From Lachnospiraceae bacterium XBD2001 (GTDB lineage Bacteria > Bacillota > Clostridia > Lachnospirales > Lachnospiraceae): a stretch of DNA of 64,000 nt. The stretch covers positions 62,001 to 126,000 of the forward strand of contig FPAN01000003.1 of NCBI GenBank assembly GCA_900116395.1, in the 5' to 3' direction. Of this stretch, positions 16,733 to 25,217 are shown piece after piece. Within the stretch, counting starts at the first letter, position 1. Every line of letters begins with the position of its first letter. A program made the translations under genes and the position numbers. The notes beneath the pieces were generated by a model that saw only the letters and a list, made by a program, of their open reading frames with translations, made no database searches and was not told the origin of the DNA.

Positions 16733-17482
16733 ATGGAACTGAATGTAAAGCTGGAGGCTTTTGAAGGCCCACTGGATTTGTTATTACATTTGATTGATAA
16801 GAATAAAGTAAACATCTACGATATTCCGATTGTTGATATAACGGCTCAATACTTGGAATATATTGACGAGATGAAGAAGCAGGACTTGAATGTCATGAGT
16901 GAGTTCTTGGTGATGGCAGCGACACTTTTATCCATCAAATCCAAGATGTTGCTTCCAAGAGACGAACAGTCCGAAGAAGAGGAAGAGGATCCTCGTGCAG
17001 AGTTGGTTCAGCAGTTGTTGGAGTACAAGATGTACAAGTGCATTTCTTTCGAGCTTAGAGACCGCCAGGTGGATGCAGATCATATTCTCTTCAAGGTCCC
17101 GACCATTCCGGAAGAGGTTGCAGCATATCAGCAGCCGGTGGACGTACAGGAATTGATTAGCGATTTAACCTTACAGCAGCTGAACGACATTTTCCAGTCT
17201 GTATTGAAGCGCCAGAAGGGCCGCGTGGATCCGATTCGTTCCAAGTTCGGCGAGATTAAGAAGGAAGAAGTCTCCATGGAGGCGAAGTTAGATTACATGA
17301 ACGATTACATTGGTACCCATAAGCATTTCTCCTTCCGTCAGGTATTGGAGAAGGCCGGTTCCAAGTTGGAAGTCATTGTAACCTTCCTTGTTGTTCTTGA
17401 GATGATGAAGGCCGGTAAGATTCAGATTGTTCAGGAGCATCTCTTCGACGACATTGAAATTGAATCTTTAGTTGCAGCCTAA
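16733..17482 (+). CDS. scpA: Segregation and condensation protein ScpA (kleisin)
   Basis: 249 residues. The N-terminus VKLEAFEGPLDLLLHLIDKN is the ScpA signature, followed by the acidic linker EEEEEDPRAELVQQLLEYK and a C-terminal winged-helix SRQVLEKAGSKLEVIVTFLVVLEMM region. As the kleisin it bridges the SMC head domains, with ScpB bound to its middle. The SMC gene is at 53.7 kb. It begins a two-gene operon with its own promoter. Confidence 0.97.
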   Translation: MELNVKLEAFEGPLDLLLHLIDKNKVNIYDIPIVDITAQYLEYIDEMKKQDLNVMSEFLVMAATLLSIKSKMLLPRDEQSEEEEEDPRAELVQQLLEYKMYKCISFELRDRQVDADHILFKVPTIPEEVAAYQQPVDVQELISDLTLQQLNDIFQSVLKRQKGRVDPIRSKFGEIKKEEVSMEAKLDYMNDYIGTHKHFSFRQVLEKAGSKLEVIVTFLVVLEMMKAGKIQIVQEHLFDDIEIESLVAA

Positions 17483-17496
17483 AGGGTTTTCGTATA

Positions 17497-17517
17497 TCCT
17501 ATTAGCTGGTAATAGGA
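17497..17517 (+). other. Short stem-loop between scpA and scpB
   Basis: Perfect 8-bp arms (17497-17504, 17510-17517) around GCTGG, with no T run. It may set relative expression or mRNA stability of scpA and scpB. Confidence 0.5.
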
Positions 17518-17541
17518 ACAATTGGTGTGTGGGAGTAGAAT

Positions 17542-18114
17542 ATGGATCGTAAAGAATTGTTAACGATCATTGAGGGCATCCTCTTTGCAATGGGTGATTC
17601 CGTAGAGCCGGACAAGATTGCCACGGCCTTGGAAGTGGATACAGAGGAAGTCATCAATGCCTGTGATGAGCTTCAGCGGAAGTATGAAGACGATCATCGC
17701 GGAATTCGTATTTTAAAATTGGAAGGTGCTTATCAGATGTGCACCTCCTCCGAGATTTATGAATATTTGATTAAGATTGCCAAGCAGCCGAAGAAGTATG
17801 CGCTGACCGACGTCTTATTGGAGACCCTCTCCATTATTGCTTACAAGCAGCCGGTAACCCGTGCGGAGATTGAGAAGATTCGTGGTGTGGATTGTTCTCA
17901 TGCAGTTAGCAAGCTGGTGGAGTACCAGTTGGTGGAAGAGATTGGACGTTTGGATGCACCGGGTAAGCCGATGCTGTTCGGAACCACAGAAGAGTTCCTG
18001 CGTTCCTTCGGTGTTACCTCTTTGGATGAGCTTCCTGCATTGAATCCGGTTCAGGTAGAGGAGTTCAAGAATGAGGCGGAAGCAGAAGCAAATCACATGA
18101 CAGTGGATATATAA
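17542..18114 (+). CDS. scpB: Segregation and condensation protein ScpB
   Basis: 190 residues with two winged-helix domains: LLTIIEGILFAMGDSVEPDK at the start and ETLSIIAYKQPVTRAEIEKIRGVDC, the most conserved ScpB stretch, followed by GRPLLYGTT-like PGKPMLFGTTEEFLRSFG. It binds ScpA as a dimer in the condensin complex. It is the second gene of the scpA operon. Confidence 0.97.
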   Translation: MDRKELLTIIEGILFAMGDSVEPDKIATALEVDTEEVINACDELQRKYEDDHRGIRILKLEGAYQMCTSSEIYEYLIKIAKQPKKYALTDVLLETLSIIAYKQPVTRAEIEKIRGVDCSHAVSKLVEYQLVEEIGRLDAPGKPMLFGTTEEFLRSFGVTSLDELPALNPVQVEEFKNEAEAEANHMTVDI

Positions 18115-18121
18115 GCACTTG

Positions 18122-18162
18122 AAAATAACCAAAAACGAGCATCGTTTTTTGGTTATTTTTTT
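18122..18162 (+). terminator. Intrinsic terminator after scpB
   Basis: AAAATAACC (18122-18130) pairs with GGTTATTTT (18151-18159); the stem goes on through A/T pairs to CGA/TCG with one extra T, and a run of seven T closes it. Confidence 0.88.
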
Positions 18163-18206
18163 GTCCGAAAATCATGATAAATCTTTAACAAAATGGGTTT
18201 TGTTTA

Positions 18207-18235
18207 TTGAAAATAAAGGGCTAAAAGGGTATCAT
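18207..18235 (+). promoter_or_regulatory. Sigma-A type promoter for the decarboxylase operon
   Basis: TTGAAA (18207-18212), 17-nt spacer, TATCAT (18230-18235). A 40-50 nt AT-rich leader and GGAGGAA (18271-18277) lead into the first gene. Confidence 0.72.
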
Positions 18236-18284
18236 TAACATAGCGCAAAATTTTAAATTTTTATATAAATGGAGGAAGAATAGC

Positions 18285-19661
18285 ATGAGTGTTGGAACAA
18301 ATAGTCCTGCCATTGGGAGAATCAATGGGTTACTGGATGCCAACAGCTTCGTAGAGCTTGGATCACTTGTAACATCCAGATCTACCGACTTTAATGTAAA
18401 TGCCGCTGATACACCATCAGACGGTGTTGTCATTGGTCATGGCTTGATTGACGGTAACCTGGTATTCGTATTTAGTCAGGACGCATCCGTATTGGGCGGA
18501 TCCATTGGTGAAATGCATGCCAAGAAAATTTTAAGCGTATATGACATGGCAATGAAGGTTGGGGCTCCGGTGATCGGTCTTTTGGACAGTACCGGTGTGC
18601 GTCTTCAGGAGTCTGTTGATGCGTTAGAGGCATTGGGCGCTATCCTTGCGAAGGCTTGTGAAGCATCCGGTGTTGTACCTCAGATTATGTCTGTATTTGG
18701 AAGCTGCGGCGGCGGATTATCCGTATTGACCGGTGTTTCCGATTTCGTATTTATGGAGAAGAGTGCGAAGTTATTCGTGAACTCTCCGGATGCCATTGAT
18801 GGCAACAGCGTAGATCAGTGTGATACTTCTGCTTGCGATTATCAGTTTGAGACCGCAGGTACCGTTGACTTTGTGGGAACAGACGCTGAGATTTTTGCAC
18901 AGATTCGTAAGTTAATCGCAGTCATCCCTGGTTCTAATGTGGAAGACGGCGTATTCGATGAGTGCACAGATGATATGAATCGTGCAGCAGAAGGCTTAGC
19001 TGATAAGCGCGGTAGCGTAGCTGATTTAGCTGCAGAAATTTCTGATAACCATTTCTTCTTTGAGACCAAGGCCGGCTATGCGAAGAGCATGGTAACCGGA
19101 TTCATCCAGTTGGGTGGAACTACCGTTGGTGTCATTGGTAACCAGGCCGGAGAGCACGGCAACGTATTGCATGCAGACGGATGCGACAAGGCTGCTGCCT
19201 TCGTGAAGTTCTGTGATGCTTACGAGATTCCTGTACTTACCCTTACCAATATCGAAGGATATTGCACCTGCAAGTGTGCTGAGCGTCGTTTACCGAGAGC
19301 TCTTGCAGCACTTACCAATGCATTCGCATCTGCAACTGTTGCGAAGATCAATTTGATTACCGGTAGCGCTTGCGGTTCTTCTTATGTCCTCATGAACTCT
19401 AAGTCCATGGGTGCTGATTTGGTTTACGCATTCCCGGATGCGAAGGTTGAGATTATGAATCCTTCCCTTGCTGCGAACATCATGGGCGCTGATGCCAATG
19501 AGTTTGCTACCAAGGTCAATGGTTTGAATAATGCTGCTCGTCACGGTTATGTAGATCGTATCGTGAACTTCGAAGATACCAGAAAGTACTTAATCGATGG
19601 CTTTGAGATGCTTTATACCAAGAAGACCTTCGAGTCTTACAAGAAACACAGCACGAAATAG
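18285..19661 (+). CDS. Carboxyltransferase (MmdA/12S-like), Na+-pump decarboxylase complex
   Basis: 458 residues, shorter than methylmalonyl-CoA decarboxylase alpha (about 510). Two crotonase-fold halves are visible: the first has SGCGGG-like GSCGGGLSVLTGVSDFVFME, the second NIEGYCTCKCAERRL and GSACGSSYVLMNSKSMGADL. In the second half the usual GGAY oxyanion-site glycines are replaced by CGSSY, so substrate choice may differ from propionyl/methylmalonyl-CoA enzymes. It would move CO2 between an acyl-CoA and biotin carried by the protein encoded at 20.5 kb. It starts an operon with OadG-, biotin-carrier-, OadB- and OadA-like genes. The acyl-CoA substrate cannot be read from the sequence. Confidence 0.82.
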   Translation: MSVGTNSPAIGRINGLLDANSFVELGSLVTSRSTDFNVNAADTPSDGVVIGHGLIDGNLVFVFSQDASVLGGSIGEMHAKKILSVYDMAMKVGAPVIGLLDSTGVRLQESVDALEALGAILAKACEASGVVPQIMSVFGSCGGGLSVLTGVSDFVFMEKSAKLFVNSPDAIDGNSVDQCDTSACDYQFETAGTVDFVGTDAEIFAQIRKLIAVIPGSNVEDGVFDECTDDMNRAAEGLADKRGSVADLAAEISDNHFFFETKAGYAKSMVTGFIQLGGTTVGVIGNQAGEHGNVLHADGCDKAAAFVKFCDAYEIPVLTLTNIEGYCTCKCAERRLPRALAALTNAFASATVAKINLITGSACGSSYVLMNSKSMGADLVYAFPDAKVEIMNPSLAANIMGADANEFATKVNGLNNAARHGYVDRIVNFEDTRKYLIDGFEMLYTKKTFESYKKHSTK

Positions 19662-19674
19662 AAAGGATAATTCT

Positions 19675-20505
19675 ATGAAGAAAAAATTATTGGTTATGGG
19701 TGTTGCCCTAATCAGTATGCTTTCTGTAAGTGCTTGTGGTGCTGTAATTACCGAGAATACAACTTACGGAGAGTATACCGTAGGACAGTTGCAGAATACC
19801 GCTTTGGATACCGCTGATTATCTTTTGGCGATGGATGCGGACCAGGCGATGGAGAATGCAGAGCTTGCCGTTTCCAGACGCGAAGATCCATCCAGTGTTT
19901 CCACAGATCTTTTTGAAAAATGGAATGTGGTAACCAAGGAAGATGCGGAAGGCGAGATTGCATCCGAACTGTTCAAAGAATGGGCAAACGTTCAGTCTGA
20001 AGTAGGTGGTTATGTTTCTACCTATGAAGGACTCTACGACAAGAAGTCCAATGATAAGGGCTTCAATGTAACAAAGAGTGGTAAGACCATTACCGGTGTC
20101 CTTACCATGAAGTTCGAGAAGAGAGATGTGGCACTGACCTATGTCTTCAATGCGAAGAGCATGGAAGTCACCGCAGTCAACATCGCACCGGTTTATACCG
20201 ACGATGAGTTGATGGCGGGAGCCGGTGTCAATGTATTAATGGGAATGGGAACAGTATTTGTAATTCTGATTCTGATTTCTCTTTGCATCTATGCTTTCAA
20301 TATTATTCCTTACTTAGAGAATAAGAAGAAAGCAAAGAAGCAGGCCGAAGCTACTCCTGCATCTGTTGCAGCGACAGCTTCCACTGCAACTGTGGACGTT
20401 ACCGATGACAGCGAATTGATTGCAGTAATTGCTGCAGCCATTGCCGCAAGCACCGGGGCATCTACCGACGACTTTGTAGTTCGTTCGATTAAGCGTAGAT
20501 TTTAG
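19675..20505 (+). CDS. OadG-like subunit with lipoprotein-type N-terminus
   Basis: 276 residues. MKKKLLVMGVALISMLSVSAC is a lipoprotein signal with lipobox VSAC; then about 155 residues of a predicted extracytoplasmic domain; then a membrane helix (VLMGMGTVFVILILISLCIY) and a short cytosolic tail ending FVVRSIKRRF. The helix and tail match the gamma subunit of oxaloacetate/methylmalonyl-CoA decarboxylases, which is normally only about 80-120 residues. The outer domain is the unusual part. The ATG at 19675 follows AAAGGA and matches the signal peptide; an in-frame start at 19597 would lie inside the previous gene. Role: anchors the carboxyltransferase to the membrane pump. Confidence 0.78.
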   Translation: MKKKLLVMGVALISMLSVSACGAVITENTTYGEYTVGQLQNTALDTADYLLAMDADQAMENAELAVSRREDPSSVSTDLFEKWNVVTKEDAEGEIASELFKEWANVQSEVGGYVSTYEGLYDKKSNDKGFNVTKSGKTITGVLTMKFEKRDVALTYVFNAKSMEVTAVNIAPVYTDDELMAGAGVNVLMGMGTVFVILILISLCIYAFNIIPYLENKKKAKKQAEATPASVAATASTATVDVTDDSELIAVIAAAIAASTGASTDDFVVRSIKRRF

Positions 20506-20531
20506 TGAATTCATTTAGGAGGATTTTACAG

Positions 20532-20888
20532 ATGAAGAATTATACAATTACCGTTAACGGAAAAGCATACGATGTTACCGTAGAAGAGAAGGGTGGAAGT
20601 ACTGCTTCCGCAGCTCCTGTTGCAGCAGCAGCTCCTGCACCTGCAGCAGCACCTGTAGCATCTACAGGTGCCGGAAGTGTGAAGATTGAGGCCGGTGCTG
20701 CAGGTAAGGTATTCAAGGTTGTAGCAAACCCTGGTCAGGCTGTTAAGCGTGGTGATACCGTAGTAATCCTTGAGGTTATGAAGATGGAGACTCCTGTAGT
20801 CGCACCTCAGGACGGAACTGTTGCAAGTATTGATGTTACCGAAGGACAGCAGATTGAGTCCGGTGCTCTTTTGGCAACTATGAACTAG
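20532..20888 (+). CDS. Biotin carboxyl-carrier subunit
   Basis: 118 residues. A short N-terminal strand region (MKNYTITVNGKAYDVTVEE), an Ala-Pro-rich flexible linker, then a biotinyl domain with the attachment motif EVMKMET; Lys84 carries biotin and lies 34 residues from the C-terminus, the usual distance. It carries CO2 from the carboxyltransferase to the OadB pump. The start at 20532 has AGGAGG 9 nt upstream; a GTG at 20505 is less likely. Confidence 0.93.
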   Translation: MKNYTITVNGKAYDVTVEEKGGSTASAAPVAAAAPAPAAAPVASTGAGSVKIEAGAAGKVFKVVANPGQAVKRGDTVVILEVMKMETPVVAPQDGTVASIDVTEGQQIESGALLATMN

Positions 20889-20921
20889 TTAATTGTTCCA
20901 TAACATTGAGGAGGATTATTC

Positions 20922-22070
20922 ATGAGTAACATTGCTGATACAATGGCCAACCTTCTCCATCAGACCGCATTTTTCAATCTTACCGTTGGTAACTTTGTAA
21001 TGATTGCAGTTGCTTGCTTCTTCTTATACCTGGCAATTCGTCACGAGTATGAGCCGCTTTTGCTTGTTCCGATTGCATTTGGTATGTTGCTGGTTAATAT
21101 CTATCCGGATATTATTGCTTCTCCGGAAGAGACAAGCAATGGAGTTGGAGGACTTTTATACTATTTCTATTCATTGGATGAGTGGTCCATTCTGCCTTCC
21201 TTGATTTTCTTGGGAGTCGGAGCAATGACAGACTTCGGTCCGTTGATCGCGAACCCAATCAGTTTTCTGCTTGGTGCTGCAGCACAGTTTGGTATCTTTA
21301 GTGCCTACCTGTTGGCAATCAAGTTGGGATTCAACGGTGAGGCAGCTGCTGCTGTTTCCATTATCGGTGGTGCGGATGGTCCGACATCCATCTTCCTGGC
21401 CGGTAAGTTGGGACAGAGTGCTTTGATGGGACCGATTGCCGTGGCGGCATATTCTTATATGTCCTTGGTTCCGGTTATTCAGCCACCAATTATGAAGCTG
21501 TTGACCACCAAGAAAGAGCGCGCAATCCACATGGAGAACTTGCGCCCGGTTTCTAAGTTGGAGCGTATCCTGTTCCCAATCGTGGTTACCGTTATTGTAT
21601 GTTTGTTATTACCGACCACCGCTCCGTTGGTTGGTATGTTAATGCTTGGTAACTTGTTCCGTGAGTCCGGCGTTGTACGTCAGTTGACTGAGACCGCAAG
21701 TAACGCATTAATGTATATCGTTGTTATTTTACTTGGTACATCCGTAGGTGCATCTACCAGTGCAGAAGCATTCCTGAATGTAACAACCTTGAAGATTGTA
21801 TTCTTAGGCTTGATTGCATTCATGTTCGGTACTGCTGCCGGCGTATTGTTCGGTAAGTTGTTGTGCCTGGTTACCAAGGGCAAGATTAATCCATTGATTG
21901 GTTCTGCCGGTGTTTCCGCAGTTCCGATGGCAGCTCGTGTATCCCAGAAGGTTGGTGCAGAAGAAGATCCGACCAACTTCCTGCTTATGCATGCCATGGG
22001 ACCAAACGTTGCCGGTGTTATCGGTACCGCAGTAGCGGCCGGTGTCTTCATGGCAATCTTTGGAGTTTAG
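20922..22070 (+). CDS. oadB: Na+-translocating decarboxylase beta subunit (OadB/MmdB)
   Basis: 382 residues, a polytopic membrane protein. The pump motifs are present: GGADGPTSIFLAGKLG with Asp152 (the Na+-binding aspartate of the family), SYMSLVPVIQPPIMKLLTTK, GSAGVSAVPMAARVSQKVG and LLMHAMGPNVAGVIG. It decarboxylates carboxybiotin and moves Na+ outward. It makes the five-gene cluster a primary sodium pump rather than a soluble carboxylase. Confidence 0.95.
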   Translation: MSNIADTMANLLHQTAFFNLTVGNFVMIAVACFFLYLAIRHEYEPLLLVPIAFGMLLVNIYPDIIASPEETSNGVGGLLYYFYSLDEWSILPSLIFLGVGAMTDFGPLIANPISFLLGAAAQFGIFSAYLLAIKLGFNGEAAAAVSIIGGADGPTSIFLAGKLGQSALMGPIAVAAYSYMSLVPVIQPPIMKLLTTKKERAIHMENLRPVSKLERILFPIVVTVIVCLLLPTTAPLVGMLMLGNLFRESGVVRQLTETASNALMYIVVILLGTSVGASTSAEAFLNVTTLKIVFLGLIAFMFGTAAGVLFGKLLCLVTKGKINPLIGSAGVSAVPMAARVSQKVGAEEDPTNFLLMHAMGPNVAGVIGTAVAAGVFMAIFGV

Positions 22071-22108
22071 TAAAAGGGAACTATTCGAATTATATGGAGG
22101 AAAAATAA

Positions 22109-23527
22109 ATGGCAGATATCAGTCCAAAGCCGGTTAAAATTACTGAGACAGTACTTAGAGACGCACATCAGTCATTGATTGCAACCCGTATGCCTACTTC
22201 CATCATGCTTCCAATCGTAGATAAGATGGATAAGGTTGGTTACAATGCAGTGGAGTGCTGGGGTGGAGCAACATTTGATGCTTGCCTGCGTTTCTTAAAA
22301 GAAGATCCATGGGAAAGACTTCGTAAGCTTCGTGACGGATTTAAGAACACCAAGCTTCAGATGCTCTTCCGTGGACAGAATATTTTGGGATACAGCCAGT
22401 ATCCGGATGATGTTGTAGAGTACTTCGTACAGAAGTCCATTGCCAACGGTATCGATATTATTCGTATCTTTGACTGCTTGAACGACATCCGTAACTTACA
22501 GACCGCAGTTAACGCTACCAACAAGGAAAAAGGACATGCACAGGTTGCATTGTCTTACACCTTGGGTGAGGCTTATACTTTAGATTATTGGAAAGACATC
22601 GCTAAGAGAATCGAAGACATGGGCGCAAGCTCCATCTGTATCAAGGATATGGCTGGTCTTTTGGTTCCTGCGAAGGCTTCTGAGCTTGTTACCGCATTGA
22701 AGGAGTCTACCGACCTTCCAATCGAGCTTCATACACACTACACTTCCGGTGTAGCTTCTATGACCTATTTGAAGGCTGTTGAAGCTGGTTGTGATATCAT
22801 CGACTGTGCAATCAGCCCATTCGCGCTTGGTACTTCCCAGCCTGCAACTGAAGTTATGGCTGCAGCATTCGAGGGAACACCTTACGATACCGGATTCGAT
22901 CAGGAACTTCTTTCCGAGATCGCTGATTACTTCCGTCCGTATCGTGAAGAGTGCATCGAGAGCGGTTTGATGTCTACCAAGGTTCTTGGCGTTAACATCA
23001 ATACCCTTCGTTACCAGGTACCTGGTGGTATGCTTTCCAACCTGATTTCCCAGTTGAAGGAGCAGGGCAAGGAAGATAAGCTTCGTGAAGTTTTGGAGGA
23101 AGTACCTCGTGTACGTAAGGACTTAGGTGAGCCACCACTTGTAACACCTTCTTCTCAGATCGTTGGTACACAGGCTGTATTCAACGTATTGATGGGTGAG
23201 CGTTATAAGGTTGTTACCGAGCAGACCAAGGATATCCTTCTTGGTAAGTACGGTCAGACCGTTAAGCCGTTCAATCCGGAAGTTGTTGAGAAGGCACTTG
23301 GTGCTGATAAGGATAAGGCAATTACCTGTCGTCCGGCAGATTTGTTAGAGCCTGGATTGGCTAAGTTCGAAGAGGAGTGCAAGCAGTACAAACAGCAGGA
23401 TGAAGACGTATTATCTTACGCTTTGTTCCCGAAGGTTGCTACTGAGTTCTTCGAGTATCGTCAGGCACAGCAGACCAAGGTGGATCCTGCAATCGCTGAC
23501 AAGGAGAATGGAGCATATCCGGTTTAA
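22109..23527 (+). CDS. OadA/5S-like carboxyltransferase (oxaloacetate/pyruvate type)
   Basis: 472 residues, the carboxyltransferase part of oxaloacetate decarboxylase alpha without the C-terminal biotin domain, like the 5S subunit of transcarboxylase or pyruvate carboxylase subunit B. Motifs: ETVLRDAHQSLIATRM, metal-binding His208/His210 in ELHTHYTSG, and carboxylated Lys179 in CIKDMAG. It would carry out pyruvate/oxaloacetate-biotin carboxyl exchange. It is the last gene of the operon and ends at a strong terminator. Together with the 12S-like first gene it gives the complex two carboxyltransferases. Confidence 0.93.
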   Translation: MADISPKPVKITETVLRDAHQSLIATRMPTSIMLPIVDKMDKVGYNAVECWGGATFDACLRFLKEDPWERLRKLRDGFKNTKLQMLFRGQNILGYSQYPDDVVEYFVQKSIANGIDIIRIFDCLNDIRNLQTAVNATNKEKGHAQVALSYTLGEAYTLDYWKDIAKRIEDMGASSICIKDMAGLLVPAKASELVTALKESTDLPIELHTHYTSGVASMTYLKAVEAGCDIIDCAISPFALGTSQPATEVMAAAFEGTPYDTGFDQELLSEIADYFRPYREECIESGLMSTKVLGVNINTLRYQVPGGMLSNLISQLKEQGKEDKLREVLEEVPRVRKDLGEPPLVTPSSQIVGTQAVFNVLMGERYKVVTEQTKDILLGKYGQTVKPFNPEVVEKALGADKDKAITCRPADLLEPGLAKFEEECKQYKQQDEDVLSYALFPKVATEFFEYRQAQQTKVDPAIADKENGAYPV

Positions 23528-23539
23528 TTAACAAGATAC

Positions 23540-23575
23540 AAGTCCCGACTTTGCAATGCAGGGTCGGGACTTTTT
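23540..23575 (+). terminator. Intrinsic terminator after the decarboxylase operon
   Basis: Perfect 10-bp arms (23540-23549 and 23563-23572), 13-nt loop, T run to 23575. Confidence 0.9.
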
Positions 23576-23650
23576 GCGTCTTTTTGAACCTTGCGCACCT
23601 TGTTCCAATGGCGGAAATGTGATAACGTGATTTTATAGGAGGGACGTGGC

Positions 23651-24274
23651 ATGGCAACGAATCAGAAGGCATTAGAAGAAAGAGAACAACAGGCAGTGGA
23701 TTATATCAAGGCCAATGCCAATCTGTCTGATTTGACAGTGGTGGAGAAAATCTACCAGCAACTATCCAGGCAGGGAACCTTCCAGACGCCGATCGGACTA
23801 GGATTTTTGCAGGAATTGGAGACATTATTGCTTCCGGAAGAACCGGTAGCAACACCATCGGAATCCAAGCCTGCAGTGAAGATGTATACGAAGGAAGAGG
23901 TTGTGGCAGAGCTGAAGAAGGCGAAGGCCAAGCAGCAGAAGAAGGTACAGATTCTAACAGTTTCTACGGTGATTCTGGCAATTATGGTAGTGGTTATGCT
24001 TGGAATCTCCATGACCAGCAAATTGCCAACGGTATTGAACTACAAAGATATGGTGACGGATGAATATGCCAGCTGGGAGACCGAGCTTCGCAATCGGGAG
24101 GAAGAAGTTCGCCGCAGGGAACAGGAACTCTTGGAAAAAGAGAGCCAGTATGTGGAGTCTATGGATCGACAGAATCAGGAACAGCAGACCCATTATGATA
24201 CCGAGGATATGGATTCCTTGGGAGAAGAAGATACAGGGGAAGATACGGAGGCAGAGAACCTTGGCGAAGAATAA
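23651..24274 (+). CDS. Single-pass membrane protein with C-terminal coiled coil, unknown
   Basis: 207 residues, not recognised. The first 95 residues are soluble and helical, ending in a charged stretch KEEVVAELKKAKAKQQKK. One membrane helix follows (about 98-119, ILTVSTVILAIMVVVMLGIS). The outer part is a charged coiled coil (WETELRNREEEVRRREQELL) ending in an acidic tail. No catalytic motif seen. GGAGGGA stands before the ATG. Its last 14 bases overlap the start of a response-regulator gene, so the two are translated together; it may be a sensor-side partner or signalling scaffold, but that is inference. Confidence 0.7.
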   Translation: MATNQKALEEREQQAVDYIKANANLSDLTVVEKIYQQLSRQGTFQTPIGLGFLQELETLLLPEEPVATPSESKPAVKMYTKEEVVAELKKAKAKQQKKVQILTVSTVILAIMVVVMLGISMTSKLPTVLNYKDMVTDEYASWETELRNREEEVRRREQELLEKESQYVESMDRQNQEQQTHYDTEDMDSLGEEDTGEDTEAENLGEE

Positions 24275-24944
24275 AATACTTGTAGTGGATGATGAGAGCC
24301 GTATGCGCAAGCTGGTACGGGACTTCTTGGTAAAGGAAGATTATGAAGTCTTAGAGGCGGCAGATGGTGAAGAGGCCTTAGACGTGTTCTATGCGCATCG
24401 GGATTTGGATTTGATTCTTTTGGATGTGATGATGCCGAAGCTAGACGGCTTTGAAGTATTGAAGGAGATTCGCCAGACCTCTAAGGTGCCGGTGATTATG
24501 CTAACGGCCAAGGGTTCGGAAGAAGATGAGCTCCAGGGATTCTCCCTTGGGGTAGATGAGTATATCTCCAAGCCTTTTAGCCCGAAGATTCTGGTGGCTA
24601 GAGTGGGCGCGGTGATTCGGCGCAGCAACCGGGAATCCATGGAGGATTTGTCGGTGGATGTCGGTGGGATTCATATTGATCCGGATGCCCATACCGTTAC
24701 GGTGGATGATGAGAATGTGGTTCTTTCCGTGAAGGAGTTCGAATTGCTGAATTACTTCGTTGAGAACCAGGGCATTGCGTTATCCAGAGAAAAAATTCTA
24801 AATGCAGTATGGGATTATGATTATTTCGGAGATGCCAGAACCATCGATACCCATGTGAAGAAGCTTCGCAGTAAGCTTGGCTCCAAAGGCGTGTATATTA
24901 AGACGATTTGGGGCTTGGGATATAAGTTTGAAGTGGATGCATAA
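24261..24944 (+). CDS. OmpR/PhoB-family response regulator
   Basis: 227 residues. Receiver domain with acidic pocket VVDDESRM, phospho-acceptor Asp55 in LILLDVMMPKLDG, the T/S switch MLTAK and Lys in SKPFSP; then a winged-helix DNA-binding domain with LSVKEFELLNYFVENQG and DARTIDTHVKKLRSKLG. The TTG start at 24261 is chosen because GGAGG lies 9 nt upstream and the resulting N-terminus MAKNKILVVDDE is canonical. It overlaps the membrane-protein gene by 14 bases. No kinase gene follows; the operon ends at a terminator, and the nearest kinase is 11.8 kb away beyond the arabinan locus. Confidence 0.93.
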   Translation: MAKNKILVVDDESRMRKLVRDFLVKEDYEVLEAADGEEALDVFYAHRDLDLILLDVMMPKLDGFEVLKEIRQTSKVPVIMLTAKGSEEDELQGFSLGVDEYISKPFSPKILVARVGAVIRRSNRESMEDLSVDVGGIHIDPDAHTVTVDDENVVLSVKEFELLNYFVENQGIALSREKILNAVWDYDYFGDARTIDTHVKKLRSKLGSKGVYIKTIWGLGYKFEVDA

Positions 24945-24951
24945 TGAGGCG

Positions 24952-24979
24952 AAGCAGGTACATCGTGTACCTGCTTTTT
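24952..24979 (+). terminator. Intrinsic terminator after the response regulator
   Basis: Perfect 11-bp arms (24952-24962 and 24966-24976) around TCG, then T5. Confidence 0.9.
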
Positions 24980-25141
24980 ACGTTACGTTAAAACAATTTG
25001 AAATAATTTAAAATTACATAAAATAAAAGGTCGGAATTTGTATAAAATACCGTCATCTGAAAAAGTACAGGAAAAACTTAGTGAAATATTACACAAAAAC
25101 CACCGATGCGGTTCTAACAATATAAACAAAAAGACTATATA

Positions 25142-25194
25142 TTTAGATAAAACTAAAATAATTTAGCGAAATACTATTGACTAAACAATTTTAG
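25142..25194. promoter_or_regulatory. Candidate operator cluster (TTTAG/CTAAA half-sites)
   Basis: TTTAGA-TAAA-ACTAAA at 25142-25157 differs in one base from the perfect palindrome TTTAGA-AAAA-TCTAAA just upstream of the local regulator gene (36539-36554). Further half-sites follow: TTTAG at 25162, CTAAA at 25181 and TTTAG at 25190. The last two overlap or follow the -35 box, where a bound protein would block RNA polymerase. Confidence 0.5.
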
Positions 25195-25205
25195 AAGCAT
25201 AAGAT
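25177..25205 (+). promoter_or_regulatory. Probable promoter of the sugar-importer operon
   Basis: TTGACT (25177-25182), 17-nt spacer, TAAGAT (25200-25205). The -35 is strong and the -10 moderate (4 of 6). Confidence 0.6.
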
Positions 25206-25217
25206 GAATACATCAAA

